Assembly: GCA_022495995.1 (NCBI GenBank)
Contig: JAFEMH010004914.1
Span: 62,001 to 126,000 of the forward strand
Length of the DNA: 64,000 nucleotides
Direction: 5' to 3'
Origin: Adenophora triphylla var. japonica
Lineage: Eukaryota; Streptophyta; Magnoliopsida; Asterales; Campanulaceae
The notes beneath the pieces are model-generated. The model did not search any database. It was not told where the DNA came from and saw only the letters and a program-made list of their open reading frames with translations. Position numbers and translations under genes: made by a program. Below are positions 58,079-64,000 of the stretch, piece after piece. Position 1 is the stretch's first letter. The number at the start of each line of letters is the position of its first letter.

Positions 58079-58724
58079 CGCAATGGAGAAGATGAAGATG
58101 GATCTGCGTAATTCCGGATAGAGAGAGAGAGTGGTTTGCGTATTGAGAGAGAAAGGGTGAGTCTGAGTGAGTGTTTTCTCTGTGTGTATCTAAAACACGT
58201 TTTTTTTAAGCTAAAAAAAAACGTGTTTTTTATGAGTATTTGGCTTATTTTATATATTTTTTAAAAAAATATTTTTAGTCATTTTATTTTATGAAATTAC
58301 ATTTAACTCCCTCCCTGAATATGAAATTTAACTTCAGTTTGGACCAATCCGTTAAGCATGTGCTAGGCACATGGGACTTTAACAAGTTTTTCAACGAATT
58401 TCGTCAAAATCCCTCAACTGGCTAACTTTTTTAATGATAGGCCCTAAACTGACATTAAAACATATTCAGGCCCCTCCACGAAGATTGCTATATGACTTCA
58501 GGCCCTAAATGGTAATTAACCTTTGTTTTAAATGGTCAAATGTTAGTTTTTGTCGGTTGAGCTACTCTTTGGCGTAAAATTATTGTTTTAAATAGTCAAA
58601 TGTTATTTTTCTGAACTTGAAAACTATAAAAATGACATTATTTTAAAAAATTGAGTTGATTGACCACTTTATGATTAATGTGGCTATGCCACTTATAGTA
58701 ACTTGTTAACTTTTAAAATAAATA

Positions 58725-58988
58725 CTCTTTATGTCCCATTTAATAACTTAATAAGGACACAAAATGGATTTTAACGAAAACTGTATAATGAAGTAGGTGT
58801 GCCGACTATTAAAAGTGAGATATGAGAGAGAAAATGAGGTAGAAAATAGTAATTGGATAGATGTTATGAGTATAACAAATGGATCTTATTAATAAACAAG
58901 CATTAAAAGAAAATCATTTTGAGATTGTGCCTTTACAAATGAAACACTAAAAAAAGATTTTGTTTCTTTTCGGATGGGATGAAAGAAG
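58725..58988. mobile_element. Degenerate Stowaway-type MITE
   Basis: Ends CTCTTTATGTCCCATTTAAT and (inward) CTTCTTTCATCCCATCCG with TA on both sides, 264 bp. Confidence 0.6.
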
Positions 58989-59344
58989 TATTCTATATGT
59001 ATTTGTATATTGTTTATATTGTGATAAATTTTATTTAGCCAACATTAATTTTGTGATGGATAAAAATATGTGACATTTATTTTACCAAACATTACGAAAC
59101 TATTACCAAACATTACCGAAACGTATTGAACATCAAAATAGGAGAGAGAAAGTAGGATAGAATATTGTAAGTGGATGTATTAAGTGAGTATGACAAGTGA
59201 GTCTTATAAATAAATAAGTATTAAAAGTTTTCTTTTTTGAACTAGTGTATTTTGTAAGGGACATCGAAATAAGACTTTTTGATGTTTTGTAATGGAACGG
59301 GGCGAGTATATACATATGTTCTCAATGTCATCAAGCATTATTAC
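58989..59344. other. AT-rich spacer
   Basis: No gene. Near 59290 AATGGAACGGGGCGAGTATA resembles a single worn Stowaway end without a clear partner. Confidence 0.4.
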
Positions 59345-59925
59345 TAGGGATAACCAAACCGGAACCGGCCCGAAATCGTTGAATCGCCACGAAGCGGAAC
59401 CGGTTGGATCCGGAACCGCCTCGAATCAGAACCGTTTAAAACCGTAACAGGCGGTTTGGCGGTCCTGTTCCGGTTTCTACTTTTGAAAAATTGTGAACCG
59501 GCGGTTTCGAACCGCATGAACCGGAACCGTTGTTAAAACCGTCAAAATTGTCAGAAAATTCGTTAGATTTGTCAGAATATAGCCGTTAGAATATGGGGTA
59601 TGTTGTTAATATTTTTATTTTCCTAACATATTTTCTCAGATACAAATACCACCCCCTCCCCTCACAATTTTTTCACACAAACCCCTTAACTCTCTCTTAA
59701 CTTTCTCGAACGAATTTCGTTAATTTCTTTAATTTTCAAGCTCAATTCATAACTAACTCTCATTTGTTCAAGCTTTAGGGTAAAATGTATATAAGGGGTA
59801 TATGTATAAGACTGAGTGGTTCGATTTAGAGGTATGTATGAGATTTAGGTATATGATTTAGCGAGTTAGAGTATTGGGCATATGATTAATGTAGATGAAT
59901 TACGGTTTAGGATATTAAATATATA

Positions 59926-60201
59926 CTCCCTCCATCCCAGCTTAAGCTTCACCAATTACCCAAAAGGGCGTCCCGTTACAAGCTTCACCTTTCCTAGAAT
60001 GAAAAAGATTTATCAATATTTTATTATACCCACTAACTTTTCTCTCTCACACATTTAAATTATGGGTCTCACTTGTCATATTCACTCACTTCTTCCCTCT
60101 CACAACCCTTCTCCCACTCTCATTATTTTTGAATATATATATTGCTTTCTTAATTTGCGTGCTTCACCAAAATGGTGAAGCTTAACTCGGGACGGAGGGA
60201 G
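59926..60201. mobile_element. Stowaway-type MITE
   Basis: Ends CTCCCTCCATCCCAGCTTAA and (inward) CTCCCTCCGTCCCGAGTTAA with TA flanks, 276 bp. Confidence 0.9.
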
Positions 60202-60355
60202 TAGTTGTGATTTAAGGTTTAGGGTAAGATATATATGAGAATAATGTAGATGAATTAGGGTTTAGATTATAGAGTATATGATTTAGATTTAATTATTATG
60301 GTATAGGTATATGTGAGATTAATTTAGATGAATTAGGGTTTAGGGTTTATGGTAT

Positions 60356-61957
60356 TTTTTTTATTTTATTTTTTCAGCGAACCAGGACATCACCTCGGAA
60401 TTTTATTGATATAAATAAAATTACAATGATGAGAAGGAATGAAACCCAACTCTAAAGCCAAACCTACAATCAATATAAAATGTCCAAAAGACCAAGCTAG
60501 ACTAACACAAAGCTGGACCAAAACAGTCCATTCTAGGCCGACGCCACCTGGCCACAAATGGCCCCAAATGCCCCACCATCTCGGCCAAGCAATGCCCAAG
60601 TCAACCCCAGCTGGCCCAAACCATGGCCCCCTTGGAACAACCCAAACAGTGCAACCCAAATCCCTTGGGAGCGGACGCTCCCACCCACTTAGAGCGGACG
60701 CTCCCAACAATTCCAGAAACTCGTCGAATTCCCAACAGCCAGGGTGCGGACGCTCCAAACCTTAGGGAGCGGACGCTCCATATTTGCAGAAACATAAATG
60801 CTGAAAATCCAATCCATGCATGGCCATGCTGAAATCCTAAACATGGCCATGCTAAAAACCAAAATCAACAAACAGTCCTCGAACAGACCCCTGTCAAACC
60901 CGAACCACGAATAATCCAAAATCATCGAATCTCAAGGCGTGTAAAACCTCTCCCGGCAGATCTCTAGTAGTGATATACCTCCTATGTTGACGATGATCGT
61001 GAGCAACTGCTGCTAAATGATCCGCAACCTTATTTGCCTACCGTAAAACATGGCCAATACCCAAATTACCCAATAGCCTACTACATTCCCTTAGCTCATA
61101 TGAGTAGTTCCACGGACCATAAAAACTTCCTCGCAAAATCTCCACTGCCACCAAAGAGTCAGATTCCACCAAAACCGATATAAGCTGAAGATCCCGGCAT
61201 AACCTCAAACCATATCGAAGGGCAAAAATCTCTCCCTGCATATTGGTGCCCAACCCATAGAAATTGGAAAAGGCACATATAAAACCACCCCTCCAATCTC
61301 TAACAGAAAGAACTAGAAGGCTCCCATCGTAATGTTCTTCTCCTCCTAATCTTCATATCAGCCACCCTTAAACCCAGACTGACCAATATCCTTCTAGCTG
61401 CTGGTGTCTGTTTTGCCTTGGGAATCATGAATGAACACAAATCCACCAAAGCATTTTGCATCCCATCATTAATAGCCCTAAATTCCATCTGTTTGCCATC
61501 AAAAATCATTTTGCATCGCGACTTCCATATGCCCCAACAAACAAACATCATTATACCCATTCGAACCAGCCCTATTTGCGACCTCTTTGATTGTCCCCCA
61601 CACCAAACCTCCCATAAGTGTTGAAAATTCGTGTAGTGATAGCTGAACCCAAAGAACGATGACCAATGCTGCCACAGGGATATTGCCATCATCGATTGAA
61701 GAAATAAATGCTCCCTTGTCTCCCTGTAACCACCATAAGGACATCATACACAACGGGAAGGAATGCTAAAAACCCTTTCCTCCAACCAAGCATCCACTGG
61801 AAGGCCATTGTGCATAAGTCGCCACCAAAATCTACTAGCTTTAGTGGGGATATGCTTATGCCAAATCTTGGCACCCCAATCCACTAATGGACTCCTCATA
61901 CGATGGAAATCCCACCAAGCAGCCGACTCAATTATCAGACCGACTAGCACAATTGGG
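60356..61957 (-). mobile_element. L1-type LINE, 5' truncated, with target duplication
   Basis: TAGGGTTTATGGTAT is duplicated at 60341-60355 and 61958-61972. On the minus strand the element ends with an A-rich tail (AAAAAATAAAATAAAAAAAA at 60378-60357). Coding remnants: IWHKHIPTKASRFWWRLMHN (zf-RVT, about 61860), FVCWGIWKSRCKMIFDGK (61545), then an RNase H domain (NMQGEIFALRYGLRLC, VESDSLVAVEIL, 61230-61120) with catalytic Glu and Asp visible. The endonuclease and most of the RT are missing through 5' truncation, and frames slip at least twice. Confidence 0.9.
60665..60782. repeat. Four GCGGACGCTCC motifs in the LINE 3' region
   Basis: GAGCGGACGCTCC near 60671, 60701 and 60768 and GTGCGGACGCTCC at 60741. 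The core GGAGCG(GA)CGCTCC is almost palindromic. It is GC-rich in an AT-rich setting. Confidence 0.7.
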
Positions 61958-62153
61958 TAGGGTTTATGGTATAAAGTATATGATTTAGATTTAAAATTTA
62001 GGATATATGGTATATATAAGATTTAGGTATATGAATTAAGATTTGGGATATATGAATTAAGATTTGGGGTATAGGGTGTGGAGTATATGATTTAGATTTA
62101 AGGTTTAATGTATATGGTTAAGGTAAATGAATTAGGGTTTTGGGTATTAAATA

Positions 62154-62429
62154 CTCCCTTCGTCCCAAACCTACATACCCATTTTGTCATTTTGGGTGTC
62201 CAAACCTACATACCCCTTTCCTAAAATGGCAAAGAATCATTACTATTTCTTCCACTCATACTCTCTCCTATTTTACTTTTATACTCATAACACCAACCAA
62301 CTTTACTATTTTCTCCACTCATTCTCTCTCTTATTTTACTTTTATACTCACAACACTTTCTCTATTACCCACTTTTCTTAATTCCCGCGCCAAACACAAA
62401 ATGGGTATCTAGGTTTGGGACGGAGGGAG
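62154..62429. mobile_element. Stowaway-type MITE
   Basis: Ends CTCCCTTCGTCCCAAACCTA and (inward) CTCCCTCCGTCCCAAACCTA with TA flanks, 276 bp. CCAAACCTACATACCC is repeated at 62166 and 62199. Confidence 0.9.
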
Positions 62430-62658
62430 TACTTCATTTAGATTTAAGTTTGAGGGTATAAGGTAGTTAATTTAGGGTATTAAGTATATCATTCAGATTT
62501 AAGGTTTGGGTATAGGGTATAAATGAGATATAGGTAGATGAATTAGAATATGCGGTATGCATTACATGATTTAGATTTAAGGTTAAGGGTATAGGGTATA
62601 TACGAGATTTAGGTATATGATTTAGGTTTAATGTATGAGATTTATGATTTAGTTTTTC

Positions 62659-63340
62659 TTTTATATACTTTCATTTGTTTAAATTTTCTGACATTTTTCT
62701 AAACTTTTTTGAAAAAAAATTAGTAATAAAAAAGTCTAAAATATTATTCCCTAATCAATAAAAATATATAAAAAAAAACAAAAAAATAAAGGGTAGTTCG
62801 TCCCTATTTTCTTTTATATACTTTCATTTGTTTAGTTATTTTTTATCTTTTTTTTATATATACATTTTTGCAAAAAAAATCACTAATAAAAAAATTCTAA
62901 AATATTATTTCCTAATCAATAAAAAATAAATAGAGGGTAGTTTGTCCCTCTTTTCTTTTATATACTTTTATTTCTTTAGTTTTTTTAATCTTTTTTTATG
63001 TACCTTTTTGTAAAAAAATCAGTAATAAAAAAGTCTAAAATATAATTTCATAATTAATAAAAAATAAAAAATAAATAAAGAGTAGTACGTGCCTCTTTTC
63101 TTTTATATACTTTCATTTGTTTAGTTTTTTTTATATACATTTTTGTAAAATATATCAGTAATTAAAAAAGTCTAAAATATTATTTTCTAGTCAATAAAAA
63201 TAAAAAAATAAAAAAATAAAGGTAGTCCGTCCCTCTTTTTATTTTATATACTTTTATTTATTTAGTTTTTTTTATCTTTTTTTTATATAACTTTTTGCAA
63301 ATATTTTCAGTAATAAAAAAAATTCTAAAACAGTTTTTCT
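62659..63340. repeat. ~145-bp tandem repeat, five units
   Basis: CTTTTATATACTTTCATTTG starts near 62659, 62809, 62955, 63099 and 63240. Each unit carries AGTAATAAAAAAGTCTAAAA and ends with GGGTAGTTCGTCCCTCTTTT or a variant. Confidence 0.85.
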
Positions 63341-63727
63341 ATTCAAAAAAAAAAAAAACCGTTAAACCGCCGGTTTAGAACCGGAACCGTGAACCGTAAG
63401 TTCACAGTTCAGTTCCGATTTTCCCTTTTCTAGAATCGGAATCGGCGATTTCAAACCAAAATCGGAACTGAAACCGTAATTGGTCATCCCTAAACTATAA
63501 CAGTAATACTGAAACATTATGATTATTATAATTACAAGGAGTTTTAAGTAACTTCAGATCATTATTTCAAAAAAAAATATTAAAACAATTATTTCACTAA
63601 TTTTATCAGTCTAAAAATTTCAATTTTTCCATACACAGTAATCATTGTTTTATAGTATTAAGAAATTATAAATAGATAAAAGATGATCAACAATAAATAT
63701 TACATGTCCAATATTTATTCTAAACAA

Positions 63728-64000
63728 CTAGGATTAAGCCCGTGCTTCGCACGGGGTATATGTTTTCAAGGACTGTTATGGCAAAAAGATTTTAGAATGG
63801 GTTAATTAGGTATTTTGAGTAATATAAGGTTCATTTTGTTTGATAGACTTAATGGTAGGATATTTTTAACTCTTCAGATATTAGGTGGGGGTTATTTGAA
63901 AGTAAATTTCTTATTAGTTGTTTATTTTCCCGGTTGACGGCAAGAAACGGCGAAATCCGACGCTTACGCCTAGGTATCCAATGACGATCTAATTGTGCAA
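63728..64000 (-). mobile_element. Helitron 3' end, element continues past window
   Basis: On the minus strand: hairpin CCCGTGC-GAA-GCACGGG (63755-63739), CTTAATC, CTAG (63731-63728), then a flanking T. Same end structure as the two Helitrons at 31570 and 39074. The 5' end lies beyond base 64000. Confidence 0.75.

Larger units (their letters stand above)
55086..58522. mobile_element. Mutator-like element with long TIRs
   Basis: TTGTTTTAA is duplicated at 55077-55085 and 58523-58531 (9 bp, Mutator hallmark). TIRs of about 240 bp: left starts GGGTTAATTATCATTTAGGG, right (inward) AGGTTAATTACCATTTAGGG, with good identity through TTGGTCCAAACTGAAGTTAA. 3437 bp. No transposase frame. The interior has a C-rich, gene-like segment at 55370-55620, palindromes, a GGCAC minisatellite and a 144-bp duplication. 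It could be a Pack-MULE carrying a captured 5' gene fragment, but I cannot identify the source. Confidence 0.8.
59770..62640. repeat. Degenerate AGGGTATATGATTTAG-type repeats
   Basis: Outside the inserted MITEs and LINE, the sequence is built from variants of TTTAGGGTATATG, ATGATTTAGATTTAAGG and AATTAGGGTTTAGGG, repeated every 25-45 bp without a fixed period. Some segments look telomere-like (AGGGTTTAGGGTTTA). Confidence 0.7.
59345..63492. mobile_element. hAT-like element hosting a LINE and two MITEs
   Basis: Left end TAGGGATAACCAAACCGGAA, right end (inward) TAGGGATGACCAATTACGGT. Both have AACCGG/CCGGTT-rich subterminal zones (59350-59550, 63355-63480), typical of hAT. I could not match an 8-bp target duplication (ATTATTAC on the left, AACTATAA on the right), so the boundaries are tentative. 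No transposase remains. The interior consists of AT-rich and telomere-like degenerate repeats plus later insertions. Confidence 0.5.

Noticed and set aside
59800..62640. Interstitial telomere array
   Set aside because: AGGGTTTA units occur but are degenerate, scattered and mixed with AT-rich motifs; no run of perfect telomere repeats.
59345..63492. Assigning a firm hAT target duplication
   Set aside because: The 8-bp flanks ATTATTAC and AACTATAA do not match, so the boundaries are only tentative.

Overview
This window is plant nuclear DNA, most likely from a eudicot. The evidence is one intron-containing gene (the N-terminal acetyltransferase NAA50), very AT-rich intergenic sequence, and plant-type transposable elements of almost every class: Ty3/gypsy LTR retrotransposons, an L1-type LINE, a SINE tail, Helitrons, Mutator- and hAT-like TIR elements and at least seven Stowaway-type MITEs. 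There are no operons, rRNA, tRNA or CRISPR signals. The species cannot be named from the sequence.

Layout. 1-15707: a cluster of minus-strand, gag-only LTR-retrotransposon units. Two ~3 kb LTR copies (7361-10537 and 12732-15707) flank a decayed gag (10538-12450); two more decayed gag copies (1-1830, 5150-7340) lie in the same orientation. 15708-20325: the 3' part of a plus-strand gag-only gypsy element. Its gag frame starts exactly at the edge of the LTR cluster and it ends in a 1042-bp LTR. 20326-21770: a fragment of a minus-strand accessory gene that occurs again in the large Tat element further right. 22840-28200: NAA50, three exons, 164 codons, apparently intact, with MITEs of one family in both introns.

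29654-53367 is a nest about 23.7 kb long. The outer DNA transposon has (C/T)AGACATGG ends and an 8- to 10-bp target duplication. It holds remnants of a Mutator-type transposase with an OTU-like segment. Two Helitrons have inserted into it (31570-35482 minus, 36986-39074 plus), and so has a 12.7-kb Tat-lineage Ty3/gypsy element (39981-52704) with near-identical LTRs, perfect ATTAT target duplications, a decayed gag-pol with two RNase H domains, and a spliced gene encoded antisense between integrase and the 3' LTR. The outer element sits about 40 bp upstream of a broken first exon of a GDSL esterase/lipase (53407-53630).

53769-64000: a Mutator-type MITE nested in a Stowaway-like relic; a 3.4-kb MULE with ~240-bp TIRs whose interior is full of minisatellites and palindromes (55086-58522); an hAT-like element (59345-63492) that received two Stowaways and a 5'-truncated LINE with a perfect 15-bp target duplication; and a third Helitron end at 63728 running off the window.

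The features most worth following up are the antisense accessory gene shared by two Tat copies, the opposite-facing MITEs around the in-frame NAA50 exon 2, the gag-only LTR units, and the mismatch between young LTRs and a heavily frameshifted pol in the Tat element.
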